Source: an uncultured Thermoguttaceae bacterium (GTDB taxonomy: Bacteria > Planctomycetota > Planctomycetia > Pirellulales > Thermoguttaceae). From it: a stretch of 54,229 bases of DNA. This document shows, one piece after another, positions 9,725-19,533 of this stretch. Under the pieces are notes generated by a model. That model was given only the letters and a program-made list of their open reading frames with translations. It ran no database searches and was not told the origin of the DNA. A program made the translations under genes and the position numbers. How positions within the stretch are numbered: the first letter of the stretch is position 1; the number at the start of each line of letters is the position of its first letter. The stretch is from contig CALKER010000019.1 of NCBI GenBank assembly GCA_938084835.1, forward strand, positions 1 to 54,229. The letters run 5' to 3'.

Positions 9725-11247
9725 TGGGGCCTTCGGAAGTCTGGGAATTACTCCTCCATGACATATTTCGATGGAACCTGGCGTATAGGAGAACGGATCG
9801 GCTTTGCGTGAGAGAGTGTTTGCTGGCAACTGCCGGCGAACAACCTTTTCCAGCTTACTGTACACAAACACAGGAGGCTAATTTGACCTCGGTGCGGGCA
9901 AGACGGCGCCGAATGCTTTTGCATTTATGGGACGTAGGGGGTACTTGCCATTGGCAACCGGATGTCACGTGAGATGTACTTGGAAATAGTCGGAGGCTGG
10001 CTCTTGCAGCTCGAAAGGTTCTCCCTCGGCCTGATGATAACGACCCTCTGTTCCATACCGTAGGAAGTTTTCGGTAGTGGCCTCGTTTTTACCTTTTCAG
10101 GCGCGGTTGTTGACCCATTTGGGACCTCGATTTCTCTTCGAGTGGGTCCTTTTGGGCGGACTAAAACTAATTCGCCAGGAAGTTTTCGAAATAACTTTGA
10201 GGGGGTACTACCTCTGCGGGAAGCAAAGACGGGAGCTCACGCGCGGACGCCTCAACTGCGTGAGTTGGTCCAGGCGCATTTTGTGGGGGAATTTCCACTG
10301 AACGGAACGCCGGTTCGCTGGTGGGATGGACTTGCCTGGGACGTTCCTCGCACCCTTTTGTTTGCGAAAGGATTCAAGCAAGGATGATTACCGAGCCACA
10401 AGCGGAATTTCCAGATTGTTGAGGCTTAGGTTCGGTTATCACTCAGTTCCTCCAACATGTCTAAACATTACTTTTTGGTCTCAAATGAGGAGGAGGGTGC
10501 CAGTTCGTGCTTGCTCGGGACAGGTGTTCCGATGCGAACTTTTCTTGGTGTTCGGACCTCAACTGCAGGTTCAGCGCGTTGGGCTAACGTAAGCCCCCGG
10601 CTCAGAAATGGGTCGAATTTCAGCGGCTTCTCTTTCAGGAAGCACGTGCCGGCCACGCATCTGTCGGCCTGGTACCGAGTGTAGCTGCCTTGTTGCCAAG
10701 ATCCCCGGAGTTTTCTCTCTGCCATCTTCTCATCTTCTATAGATGCAGACGGAGCACCACGATCTTTGTTGCGCGCACGACAAGGCTTTTTCCGGAAGCG
10801 GCCGGACCGCCGTCCATTCGGCATGTGGCGGGTTTTTACATTCTTGGACTCCGGTCTTTACACTCCGTGCGTGCCTTGACTTTTTCTGTTGCCCGTCTTT
10901 TCAGAAGAGAACGGGGCAGGGGAAAGTGGGGCTGGCAGCATTAGGTGCTTCGGTCATCAACTTTTCCGCCACCGTGAGCGAGCTCAATTGATCAACGGAA
11001 CCCGAGAGAGTGGTTGCTTGGCGCGCTAGCCTGCTGGCTGTTGCGTGGTAATCCCTAACGGACAAGTGTTCTATGCTGCGGAGAGATCGCAGTTGCGAAA
11101 AATGTGAGGAAATTTAGCTGGCAAAGGAGCACGTGTAAGATTACCCGCCAAGCAGCTTGTTTCGCATCCTACTCGCCCCATGGAGCTTGACGCTAAAACA
11201 TCTCGCCAAACTCCGCAGCAGAGGATCGCGGCCTCCTATCGACCGGC
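9725..11247. other. Long gene-free region
   Basis: About 1.5 kb with only short overlapping frames lacking domains or initiation signals. One terminator-like hairpin occurs at 10122-10149 (GGAC plus CTCGA pairing with TCGAG and GTCC across a 3-nt bulge, then TTTT), too far from any gene end to assign. Nothing else recognisable. Confidence 0.4.
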
Positions 11248-12021
11248 TTAAGGTCTTACGAGCTCCAAAGTGAGCTTAGCACAGGCAATGATCAACACAA
11301 TCGCCAGTATGCGGTTGAGCGTAGCAGGCATCAGGCGGTGCGCGCCGAGAAACGAGCCGATAAGCCCCCCAATTACGGCCGTTAGCATGGGTAGGCGAAG
11401 GGAGCCAATCGCAAATGTCCCACCAATGGCCCGTGCAAGAAGCCCAGCTAGTGAATTAAGCAACACGAACAAGGCCGCCACGCCCGCGGTGTCACGCGGT
11501 GTGGCCCAGCGTGTGAAGATCAAAAGTGGACTCAGAAAGATTCCGCCGCCGATACCCACTATGCCCGAAATTAGTCCAATTAGGCTGCCAACACTTAACG
11601 CTAAAAGTGGCGGCGGTGATTTGATACTTTCACGCCGTGTGTTTCCAGGAGTTTTCCGACAATTGTCGGAGCTCACCAGGATCAGCCGCAGGGCAGCCGT
11701 TGACAACCCGATAACAAGCAGAAGATTAAACAGCCAAAGCGGGGGCCTTATAAAGCTTCCCAGAAAGGCAGCAGGGACGGAGCCAAGGAGAAAACACAAA
11801 GCCATCTGAGCGGGGAAAGATCCCGCCCGCGCAAATTGCACCAGGGCTAGCGCCGAGACGACGCTGTTTAAGAGCAAGGCCGTAGTGGAGGCCTCACCGG
11901 CGCTAAGTGTCGGCGTTGTGAGGGCAAGTAAGCCGAGGTATCCGGTAGCACCGCCGTGCCCCACCGAGGCGTAGAGCAAAGCAATCACAAAAAAGCCGAT
12001 TGGAAGCAATGCCTCAGCCAT
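11248..12021 (-). CDS. TauE/SafE-family membrane exporter (sulfite/sulfonate type)
   Basis: A 257-residue inner-membrane protein with about eight hydrophobic segments arranged as two similar halves, typical of the TauE/SafE (DUF81) family that exports sulfite, sulfoacetate or related anions. The first half opens with IGFFVIALLYASVGHGGATGYL, and the second with VGSLIGLISGIVGIGGGIFL, the paired glycine-rich motifs of the family. The ATG at 12021 starts directly at the first membrane segment and has AAGG about 8 nt upstream. The frame extends 28 codons further to 12105, but that extension is polar and unlikely. Sulfate or sulfite handling fits the sulfatase 3 kb away, though the substrate cannot be read from sequence. 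Confidence 0.88.
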   Translation of the reverse strand: MAEALLPIGFFVIALLYASVGHGGATGYLGLLALTTPTLSAGEASTTALLLNSVVSALALVQFARAGSFPAQMALCFLLGSVPAAFLGSFIRPPLWLFNLLLVIGLSTAALRLILVSSDNCRKTPGNTRRESIKSPPPLLALSVGSLIGLISGIVGIGGGIFLSPLLIFTRWATPRDTAGVAALFVLLNSLAGLLARAIGGTFAIGSLRLPMLTAVIGGLIGSFLGAHRLMPATLNRILAIVLIIACAKLTLELVRP

Positions 12022-12415
12022 TGGTACAGCCTTATTGGGCCAAGCGTGGCACCGATGATTAGCTCGAGGTTGTAAAGGTGTTGTCCAAAGCGACAGTCCC
12101 GCCACACCAACCCCTCATGCGGAGCCGAGATCGAATTCGCCGCTGATCCGAAACGCAATGTGATGACACAGCCTATCCTTTCCGGTGGTACCAGTTTTCG
12201 GAAAAGATGGTGGAGTAATCTGTTGTACATCCGCTGATTCCCAAGTTCCCGTGCCACAGCTAGGCCTGATCCTGAAGGTCCTAGTGGCGAAAAAAGTCCG
12301 GATGAAAGGACTCCGCGGTGAGAGTACCTCCTAAGAGACCCGGCTGAGCGCCAAATTGTTTGCCCTTGTTTGAGCTTGCCGTCCGCGACGCAAGTTTGAA
12401 TCGCGACGTTTTAAG
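12022..12415. other. Gene-free spacer upstream of the TauE/SafE gene
   Basis: About 390 bp between two minus-strand genes. A possible minus-strand frame covers 12257-11985 but overlaps the TauE start region and has no recognisable content. It must hold the TauE promoter; no clear boxes were picked out. Confidence 0.4.
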
Positions 12416-14212
12416 TTAGTTACTAGCAGTCGGTTTGGGCGTTCCAGATTCCAAGGTGGTTTCTAGCCGCGGTAAATCGCAAATGGGAAGTTTGCGTATT
12501 TCCGCCAACCAGTGATTAAAGGGAATTCTCAGAAGATCGCTGTTCGGTTCTTCCCACGCCAGTACGGCGGCCTGGGCCACCGAGGGCAAGCTTACATCGA
12601 GCGAATCCCACGTGGTAGCCAGAACACCGAGGAGATCTAACTCCTTGGCAAGGTTGACCAAAAAGACGGTGTTTCTTCGAGTTTTCCAGGGGCAGACGAC
12701 TACGGGGAAGCCCTTGTCGCGGAAATACTTGGGGATAGGCCAGGGTCCGGCTACGTCGTAGTTCCAAGCGGCAATAATGATATCCCGGGGGAGCTTTTCC
12801 AGAACCAGATGAGTGTTATAGGGTGGGAAGCTACCGGCGGGGCCGGCTCCACCCAGTTCCGGATCGGCTCGCTGTACCCGCATATCGTGCCACATAAGGA
12901 GTTGAATGTTTCGGTCGGCGAAAAATCGGTGGAGTTTCAGAAGGTGTTGGGCGGCCAACTCGTGGGGCTCTTTTCCCGGGGGCAGCTGGAGCTTCACCAA
13001 GCCCATATGTCCCCACGCTTCGTCCAGGCCCACGTGGAAATATCGCACCGGAGCAAATAGTTCCAGCAGTTCCTCATATCGATCGAATAAATGTTCGTAG
13101 ATGGCGGGATTGGCCAAGCGAAACGACCACCCATCGCTTTCGTACAAGTCGCGAAACTGGGGAAACCGATCTAGCACCACATGTTCCCCTGATCGAGATC
13201 GCATCCCGCTGGCATGACCCCAGCTGTTAAGCATGGGGATCATTTCCATGTGAAGGGCCTGACCCAACAGCACCAGCGGCCGAACCTCCTCGGGGTGATA
13301 AGCATAAGCGTAGGCGGTTTCAGGTCGCCGACGGGACTGTAGCGAAGCCCATGGTTCAATGACTACCGCGTTGCATTTGAAGCGAGCCGCCCACAGAATC
13401 GCTTGCCGAATCGCTGGCAACTCCGTATTTGGGAATATGCACAAATGCACACCTCGAAACGGCAATTGAGGCCAATCAACAATTTGTACACCTGGGAGCC
13501 ACACCAGTCGTCCAGAGCGGGGAGGTTTTCTGGAAGAGGGTGGGCTGGGCACACTCGGTTGGGCGTCCGGGGGTCTAGGGCCTCCCCCAGGTGAGTGGTG
13601 CGACAGAATATTCGGTGTCGGCTCAGCGCGGATCATTTGCAACAGAGTCTGGCCCCCATACAGGCAACCCCTCACCGTTTCCGCCACCAGCCAGGCTTCT
13701 TGTTCGTTTATGCAGAGTGCGTACCCCTCCTGGGGATTTCGGGGCGGTGGCCAGCGGAACCAATCTTCGATGGCCGCTAGCCGCGCTTGGCCCTCCGGGG
13801 AATCACGCAGAAGCAGTTTGATTCGGCCCGTTTGCCTTTGGTCTTTGTCTTTAGTGGGTCGTCCAAAAGTCTCGCAGGGAAGGCTATTGTCCGGCAAACA
13901 ACTGCTTAGCTTCGCTTGCGTAACAGTGGCTTGCGTCTCACCCTCCTCCGGCTTGACCAGCACCACCTCCGCATGAAGCCCCCAAAGCCGTCTCATTTCG
14001 GCAGCCAGTAGTCGGGCCACCTGTTCCAATTGAGCAGCCCGCACCTCAATCACGGGTACCTCTCCCAGAAAAAGCTTTTTTGTAGTCCATTGGATCCGTT
14101 TGGGAGCAGGCGTCAACAGGATGAGCTCTGGGTTAGTAGCCAACTCCTCTCCCGAGACCAATCCTGTAAGACTTAGCCAACTGGCACAAATGGCAGCAAC
14201 ACGCGGTGTCAT
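12416..14212 (-). CDS. Secreted GH20-like glycosidase (beta-N-acetylhexosaminidase family)
   Basis: A 598-residue protein predicted to act outside the cytoplasm on terminal N-acetylhexosamine residues. The start is ATG at 14212, with AAGGA about 9 nt upstream, opening a signal peptide (MTPRVAAICASWLSLTG). Residues about 25-200 form a GH20b-like alpha/beta domain ending in GYALCINEQEAWLVAETVRG and LYGGQTLLQ. A Pro/Ser-rich linker (about 200-240) precedes the TIM barrel, which opens with PFRGVHLC. The catalytic pair is in FHVGLDEAW (D397, E398); the usual HxGGDE reads HVGLDE, a conservative departure. Late barrel motifs include MWHDM and TTWDS. Fold assignment is good; a different hexosaminidase-like specificity is possible. 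Confidence 0.8.
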   Translation of the reverse strand: MTPRVAAICASWLSLTGLVSGEELATNPELILLTPAPKRIQWTTKKLFLGEVPVIEVRAAQLEQVARLLAAEMRRLWGLHAEVVLVKPEEGETQATVTQAKLSSCLPDNSLPCETFGRPTKDKDQRQTGRIKLLLRDSPEGQARLAAIEDWFRWPPPRNPQEGYALCINEQEAWLVAETVRGCLYGGQTLLQMIRAEPTPNILSHHSPGGGPRPPDAQPSVPSPPSSRKPPRSGRLVWLPGVQIVDWPQLPFRGVHLCIFPNTELPAIRQAILWAARFKCNAVVIEPWASLQSRRRPETAYAYAYHPEEVRPLVLLGQALHMEMIPMLNSWGHASGMRSRSGEHVVLDRFPQFRDLYESDGWSFRLANPAIYEHLFDRYEELLELFAPVRYFHVGLDEAWGHMGLVKLQLPPGKEPHELAAQHLLKLHRFFADRNIQLLMWHDMRVQRADPELGGAGPAGSFPPYNTHLVLEKLPRDIIIAAWNYDVAGPWPIPKYFRDKGFPVVVCPWKTRRNTVFLVNLAKELDLLGVLATTWDSLDVSLPSVAQAAVLAWEEPNSDLLRIPFNHWLAEIRKLPICDLPRLETTLESGTPKPTASN

Positions 14213-14811
14213 GGGAAGATTCCTTGCCACGAAAAAATTTGGCGGCCTCGGTTTTTGTATCAATGGCCACAATGGATCTTTACACAGTTTTGGTCAGTAA
14301 GGGTGCTTTTACGTCGCCTGAGTTCTCAAGCGGACTGCAACTAGGGTAAGTCAATTATTTATCCGTAAGATTGCGTTGATGGCCTTTGCGGTCAAGCCTC
14401 AGAAAAATTTTTCGGAAACACCAGGTAGGAGAATTTCCCTTAGCCGGTGGTTGGGTGCCGTGAAAAAAGGAATGGGAAGGCGGTTCGACCCGGAACCCGC
14501 CGACGAGTTATTGATTGTGAGGGATGTGAGCTCGAACGCCAGTCAAGCACTTTGCCGGACCGGAAAAACGCTCAGTTTCCGTTGAAAACTAAGCGCGAAA
14601 ATATCGGTGAAAGCAGCTTGTCGGAAAGCTTGTCAACAGCCAATCCGACTAAGTACCTTTTGGGTGATCGAAAAGGTCGGTGTGCTGGACATCGGCTTTG
14701 TCTATGATCCGCGTGGAGCTTACTACATAGAATTTGGCCAGAGGGTCGAGAAACGCCAAAGCATCACCGGCGCGTTGGTGGCCGATTACCATTTGGAAAC
14801 TGCAATCCGGT
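14213..14811. other. Gene-free region downstream of the phoH operon
   Basis: About 600 bp between the GH20-like gene and the end of the corC-like gene. Short frames on both strands lack motifs. No clear intrinsic terminator was found for the operon that ends at 14812. Confidence 0.4.
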
Positions 14812-16158
14812 CTACGGTGTTTCTTCGTCAATTGGAGGAAGTGTGCCGCTTAACAATTCAATTAGCACCTTTTCCACGCGACGATGGCTCGCTTCGAGCA
14901 CTTTAAGGCGGATAGAACCCAATTGAAGTTCATCACCTACCTGAGGTACCCGCCCTAATTCAGAGAAGAGCAGCCCGCCGATTGTTTCAACTTCGCCGTT
15001 TTCCGGCAGCTCGAGATGGAGCTTTTCGTTGATTTCGTCTATCCGCGTCCTGCCGAGGACTTCCACCCGCTGTTCGTCAATGACACGAATTTCCTTAACT
15101 TCTTCCCGATCCGATTCGTCAGCAATTTCCCCGACGATTTCCTCCAAGATATCCTCCAAAGTGACCACGCCGGAAAGGCCGCCATATTCGTCGAGCACCA
15201 CCGCCATGTGATTGCGAGTTCGCTGAAATTGTTGAAGGAGGTCGTCAACGCGTTTGGTTTCCGGCACGAACATGGGCTGGCGGATTAATTCGCTCCAAGG
15301 TCGCTCAGGGACGCCTGCGCAGTCTGCCAGCAGCGGAAGCAAATCCTTCACGTAAAGGATGCCGACAATGTCGTCTCTGTTGCGATCGTACACCGGCAGT
15401 CGTGTATGACCGCTTTGAATAACCGTGTGGAGCATCTCTCGCCAGCTGGCCGACTTTGGGAGCGAAACCACGTAGGTGCGAGGAGTCATGATCTTAGAGA
15501 CGGTGGCGTCTGCCAGCTCGATTACGCTGACAATCATCTGTTGAGCGTCGGCTTCCAAAATACCCTCGCGATGACCCTCGCTTACAACGGTGCGCAGCTC
15601 CTCCTCCAGAACTTCTTCCGGAGGCGGGAGCTCGGTCTTGCCCCCGAGGCGTTGAAAGAGGATCTCGAAAAAACGATTTCCCCACATCAACGGTTTGAAG
15701 ATCATGGCCGTGCGATACCACAGCGGCCACAGGTAATAAGTTAGCCCGGCTGCCCAGACCCGGGACAAAGCCCATGGGACCCAATAGGCCGTAAGCAACA
15801 TCCCAAACACTAACCCCCCACTCCATGTAAGCCGCCCAAGCCAGGAAAGCTTTGGCCACATCGTCTGGAGGAGGTATGTTGCCACCAGTCCTGCGACCAC
15901 GAGAAGGCAGAGGAAAATTCCCTCCAGGATGATGGCAACCGCTTCATACTTTTTGAGAATCACACCGACAAGATGCGGTTTTTTGCGGCGTTGACAAAGC
16001 TCCTCCAGCTCCGCCCGCGAGAACTCGTGGAGGGATCGCCATCCCACAGCGGCAAAGAAACATGCCAGGACAACAGCTGCCAAAGCATAAGTGGGTAGCC
16101 GTTCCCCAATCTGGGCCCAAGGGAGCTCGGTTCCCACCGCTAAAACCAGGAGTGCCAT
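14812..16158 (-). CDS. CNNM/CorC-type CBS-domain membrane protein (hemolysin C family)
   Basis: A 448-residue protein of the family linked to Mg/Co efflux. Residues 1-175 contain about four hydrophobic segments (DUF21/CNNM-like region, not the most typical version). A tandem CBS pair follows, starting at IMTPRTYVVSLP and continuing through HTRLPVYDR, GILYVKDLL and VLDEYGGLSGVVTLEDILEEIVGEI. The C-terminal CorC/HlyC domain spans about residues 355-440. The ATG begins 2 nt after the stop of ybeY, so translation is probably coupled. It is the last gene of the phoH operon, a familiar order in bacteria. The transported ion is not provable from sequence. Confidence 0.92.
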   Translation of the reverse strand: MALLVLAVGTELPWAQIGERLPTYALAAVVLACFFAAVGWRSLHEFSRAELEELCQRRKKPHLVGVILKKYEAVAIILEGIFLCLLVVAGLVATYLLQTMWPKLSWLGRLTWSGGLVFGMLLTAYWVPWALSRVWAAGLTYYLWPLWYRTAMIFKPLMWGNRFFEILFQRLGGKTELPPPEEVLEEELRTVVSEGHREGILEADAQQMIVSVIELADATVSKIMTPRTYVVSLPKSASWREMLHTVIQSGHTRLPVYDRNRDDIVGILYVKDLLPLLADCAGVPERPWSELIRQPMFVPETKRVDDLLQQFQRTRNHMAVVLDEYGGLSGVVTLEDILEEIVGEIADESDREEVKEIRVIDEQRVEVLGRTRIDEINEKLHLELPENGEVETIGGLLFSELGRVPQVGDELQLGSIRLKVLEASHRRVEKVLIELLSGTLPPIDEETP

Positions 16159-16160
16159 TC

Positions 16161-16886
16161 TTACTGCCCTGACGAAGAAGTCGACCGCATGTGCAGCTGC
16201 GAGCCGAAACGCCGGAGATACCGTTTTTCTGCCCTCCGCATGCGAGCCCGATCTGCCGATCGGTGATCATGGAACCCAACCAGATGGAGAGCCCCGTGAA
16301 TCACATACAGTAAAAGCTCCTCGCTTGGAGTCGTGTTGAACTCTTCCGCTTGTCGACAGGCAGTGTCAGTGCTTACCACAATTTCCCCTTCGATTGTTTT
16401 CCGCGATTTTTCCAGCGGAAAACTGAGAACATCGGTGGGCGAATCTTCGTGGAGGAAAAGCCGATGAAGACGTTGGATTGTCCGATCGCTGACCAAAGCA
16501 ACCGTCACTTGGCCACAGCGAAAACCGTGATCGTTGAGGATCTCGCGCACAACTCGACGTAAAAGCACGCGGTCGATCTTTAAGCGGCGCTGGTGGTCGG
16601 CAATGAAAATTTCTAGTTCCTTAGGTGAAGATTCGGGCTCAGCATTTCGGGAGTTTATTAATAGTTTAGGTCCCGCGGTTCTATTGGTGCCGAAGCCACT
16701 GCGTTTGGTTTTAGTTGCCAAAGGGACTGTTCGGGTTTTGTTCCCCGTTGACTTCTGCCGGCTTTCGCCATTTTCCCGCATACCGGACGGTGAGCTTTTG
16801 CCGGTGATGGTTCCGGTGAAACTCCCTTGACCTACATTAGTTTTTGAGCGGCGGACTTTTCGGGGGGAAGAATCTTTACTACTCAT
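16161..16886 (-). CDS. ybeY: Endoribonuclease YbeY (16S rRNA maturation) with a long N-terminal extension
   Basis: A metal-dependent RNase for 16S rRNA 3'-end processing and ribosome quality control. The YbeY core occupies about residues 90-241: EIFIADHQRRLKIDRVLLRR, then LHEDSPTDVLSFPLE, EGEIVVSTDTA and the metal motif HGALHLVGFHDH. The third ligand sits as in the GYDDH variant rather than the commoner GYDH. Family members are usually about 150-160 residues; this one has about 90 extra N-terminal residues rich in Lys, Arg, Ser, Thr and Gly with no recognised domain. The start at 16886 overlaps the upstream gene's stop by 4 nt (ATGA), which supports it, though an internal start just before the core cannot be excluded. 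Confidence 0.92.
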   Translation of the reverse strand: MSSKDSSPRKVRRSKTNVGQGSFTGTITGKSSPSGMRENGESRQKSTGNKTRTVPLATKTKRSGFGTNRTAGPKLLINSRNAEPESSPKELEIFIADHQRRLKIDRVLLRRVVREILNDHGFRCGQVTVALVSDRTIQRLHRLFLHEDSPTDVLSFPLEKSRKTIEGEIVVSTDTACRQAEEFNTTPSEELLLYVIHGALHLVGFHDHRSADRARMRRAEKRYLRRFGSQLHMRSTSSSGQ

Positions 16887-18562
16887 ATCGCCGCCACCGT
16901 TGGATACTTGATGCGTCCGTGATAATTAGCCACCAACGAATTGATCAAACTGTTCTCTATTTTGCGGAGTTCTTGGAGTGTCAACCCGCATTCATCGAAT
17001 TGGCCGTCTTCCAGTTTATGACGGGAAATTTGGCGGACTAAGTGCTCAATGCGCGAAGGTGTCGGTTCCTCGAGCGTTCGGCAAGCACTTTCCACGGAAT
17101 CGGCCAACATCACGATGGCAATCTCTTTAGTTTTTGGTTTAGGTCCACGATAGCGGAAGGTGTTTTCGTCAACAGCAGGCACATCCCGAGTTGCTCGCCA
17201 TTCCTCCGTGGCGCGATCATAAAAGTAGCGGACCAAAGTGGTTCCATGGTGTTGCTCGATGAAATCAATGATCGCTTGAGGCAATCGGTATTGCCGCGCC
17301 AAGTCCACTCCGTCCTTCACATGAGCCATGATTACAAGACTGCTCATTGCAGGCCGAAGGCTATTATGTCGGTTTTCCCCATTGGTTTGATTCTCCACGA
17401 AATACTCCGGTTGAAGTATCTTGCCGATGTCATGGTAGTAAGCGCCGACTCGGGCCAAAAGGCCTCTTGCGCCCACGGCCTCCGCAGCTGCCTCGGCCAT
17501 GGCGCCGACCAATACGGAATGGTTGTGAGTTCCGGGCGCCCGGCGGAGTAATTCTTGGAGCAGAGGTTGCGACATATCGGCAAGCTCAAGCAAGCTGATA
17601 TCGGTGAGTACGCCGAAAAGACGTTCAATCGGTTGGAGCAGCCCAAAGATAAGGAAGCCTGCAGCAATTGTCCACAAAGTGTTGTATATCGCAGCCTTCC
17701 ACGCTCCGGCGGAAAGCGCTCCATGTTCAATGGCAAGACCCGCAAGGCTGAGGAAAAAGGCTGCCGCTCCTGCCACGATCCCTACGTGGATCAGCTTGCT
17801 TCGCGTTCGCACCTGCCTCAGTTGCAGGCAAGCTACTGCCATGATTCCCAACACCACAAGGAGACTTGAAACAGGCTGGCCGAGGGCTAGGACACTTGCC
17901 AAGGCCACAAGGCTTCCAAAGAGCAGGGCCAGTTCCCGCCCGAGGGCGATGGCCACGCCCTGGGAGAACACAAGCACGGGCACCAGCTCTCCCCGCCATG
18001 CTTCATGGGAGAGCCAATGCGCCACCGCCGCCGCACCTAAAGCCATCAAAAGGATCATCATCAATCGGCGGTCGTCGGCAAAAAAGGTGGCGGCGTGGAC
18101 ATGTAGATAAAACCCGCTTAGCCCCAAAAGGGAGACCATTAGTAACCACACCCCGAAGAAACGGGCTAACCGCGCCGACAACGGGCGATCGCGGTACACC
18201 GCAGCATGCTCTGCCCGCAGGAGCTGGATCTGCTCCGGGGTTAAAGGCCGACCGGCTTCAGCCAGAATTTGCCCCCGGCGGAACAGCACGGGCTCGGAAT
18301 CTAACGAAAACGGGTAAGGCGCAGTAAAGTCAACGCGACTGACGAGCGGTCTATGAGATATGTCTCCTGCACGGAAGGGCAGGGGCGGATCCCAAGCACC
18401 CACCAAGACCCCCCAGGCAGCCACGCCCACACAGGCGAAAGCCATATATCGGACAAGCGGTGGTTTAAGCAACAGCTGGGTCAATCGTTTTGTGCGGGAT
18501 TGACCCTGGGCAATGCTGGCCACCCGCATCGCCCGCGTTTTTGCAGGTGAGCCGGAAGCCAT
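16883..18562 (-). CDS. 7TM-HD phosphodiesterase (PgpH/YqfF family, probable c-di-AMP hydrolase)
   Basis: A 559-residue inner-membrane protein. A first membrane segment (about 36-56) is followed by a short extracytoplasmic part, then a cluster of six or so hydrophobic helices (about 130-320). The cytoplasmic HD domain begins near residue 330: LLRRAPGTHNHSVLVG, then AYYHDIGKI (the HD pair), and later IMAHVKDGVDLA, IEQHHGT and MLADSVESACR. Family members in Firmicutes are 700 residues or more, so the extracytoplasmic domain here is reduced. PgpH proteins hydrolyse the second messenger c-di-AMP; that activity is inferred from family. It sits 14 nt after phoH and overlaps ybeY by 4 nt. Confidence 0.9.
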   Translation of the reverse strand: MASGSPAKTRAMRVASIAQGQSRTKRLTQLLLKPPLVRYMAFACVGVAAWGVLVGAWDPPLPFRAGDISHRPLVSRVDFTAPYPFSLDSEPVLFRRGQILAEAGRPLTPEQIQLLRAEHAAVYRDRPLSARLARFFGVWLLMVSLLGLSGFYLHVHAATFFADDRRLMMILLMALGAAAVAHWLSHEAWRGELVPVLVFSQGVAIALGRELALLFGSLVALASVLALGQPVSSLLVVLGIMAVACLQLRQVRTRSKLIHVGIVAGAAAFFLSLAGLAIEHGALSAGAWKAAIYNTLWTIAAGFLIFGLLQPIERLFGVLTDISLLELADMSQPLLQELLRRAPGTHNHSVLVGAMAEAAAEAVGARGLLARVGAYYHDIGKILQPEYFVENQTNGENRHNSLRPAMSSLVIMAHVKDGVDLARQYRLPQAIIDFIEQHHGTTLVRYFYDRATEEWRATRDVPAVDENTFRYRGPKPKTKEIAIVMLADSVESACRTLEEPTPSRIEHLVRQISRHKLEDGQFDECGLTLQELRKIENSLINSLVANYHGRIKYPTVAAI

Positions 18563-18576
18563 CGAAAGTAGTACCT

Positions 18577-19533
18577 TTACATATTTCGACGCCCTTTACC
18601 GCCGGTTGGTTGCTCGTACGCATCGACAATCGCTTGTACCAGCGGATGCCGCACAATGTCGGCGCGGGTTAATTGCACCGTGGCTAATCCCGCAATTCCC
18701 CGCAGCCGATCGAGGGCGTCGACCAAACCACTTTCTGTGTGCGGCGGCAAATCAATTTGAGTAATATCTCCCGACGCCACAATCTTCGACCCCACGCCCA
18801 TCCGAGTGAGGAACATCTTCATCTGGCCCACCGAGGTATTCTGCGCCTCGTCCAAAATCATAAACGCCTGATTCAGCGTTCGCCCCCGCATGTAGGCAAG
18901 CGGGATGACTTCAATAAGATCCTCGGCCGTGAAGCGTCGGATCATCTCTGGGTCCATCATCTCGTGAAGGGCGTCCATCAAGGGCCGAAGATAAGGGTGA
19001 ATTTTCGCCTGCAAATCACCCGGAAGATAGCCCAGGCTTTCCCCCGCTTCCACGGCAGGCCTTGCCAACACGATCTTCCGCACCTGGCCGCTTTTCAGGG
19101 CAGAAACCGCCATGGCCACGGCCAGAAAAGTCTTGCCAGTTCCCGCAGGACCAGTACAGAGCACAATGTCGTGATCGCGAATGGCTTTGACGTACTCTGC
19201 CTGTCCGGAAGTGTGGGGTCGGATTCGCCTTCCTAAATATACTTCTATCGGAGGGAAAATGCCCCCTCGATGGCCGTTTTGTACCTGGTCAAGCGTGCGT
19301 GTGACGTCCTCAGCTGTAAGAACACCAAACCGATCCAGATGCACTCGAAGCATTTCGAGAACTTGAGTGGCGTTGTGAACTGCCTCGGGTGCACCTTGGA
19401 CGTGAATCCGACTTCCGCGCGCACTGATCCGAACGCCCAGCGCTTCCCGGATCTTCCGGACGTGCTGATCGCAACTTCCGAATAACCGGATGAGCGTTTC
19501 GTGATTGGAAACCGAGATTATCGCCTCACTCAT
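18577..19533 (-). CDS. phoH: PhoH-like ATPase
   Basis: A 318-residue P-loop ATPase of the PhoH/YbeZ family, first gene of a four-gene operon. An N-terminal KH-like segment (about 10-70) precedes the ATPase core. The Walker A motif is GPAGTGKTFLA; Walker B is AFMILDEAQN, followed by MKMFLTRMGVGSKIVASGD, a family hallmark. PhoH proteins are associated with RNA metabolism and commonly adjoin ybeY. No good Shine-Dalgarno sequence precedes the ATG at 19533. Confidence 0.95.
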   Translation of the reverse strand: MSEAIISVSNHETLIRLFGSCDQHVRKIREALGVRISARGSRIHVQGAPEAVHNATQVLEMLRVHLDRFGVLTAEDVTRTLDQVQNGHRGGIFPPIEVYLGRRIRPHTSGQAEYVKAIRDHDIVLCTGPAGTGKTFLAVAMAVSALKSGQVRKIVLARPAVEAGESLGYLPGDLQAKIHPYLRPLMDALHEMMDPEMIRRFTAEDLIEVIPLAYMRGRTLNQAFMILDEAQNTSVGQMKMFLTRMGVGSKIVASGDITQIDLPPHTESGLVDALDRLRGIAGLATVQLTRADIVRHPLVQAIVDAYEQPTGGKGRRNM

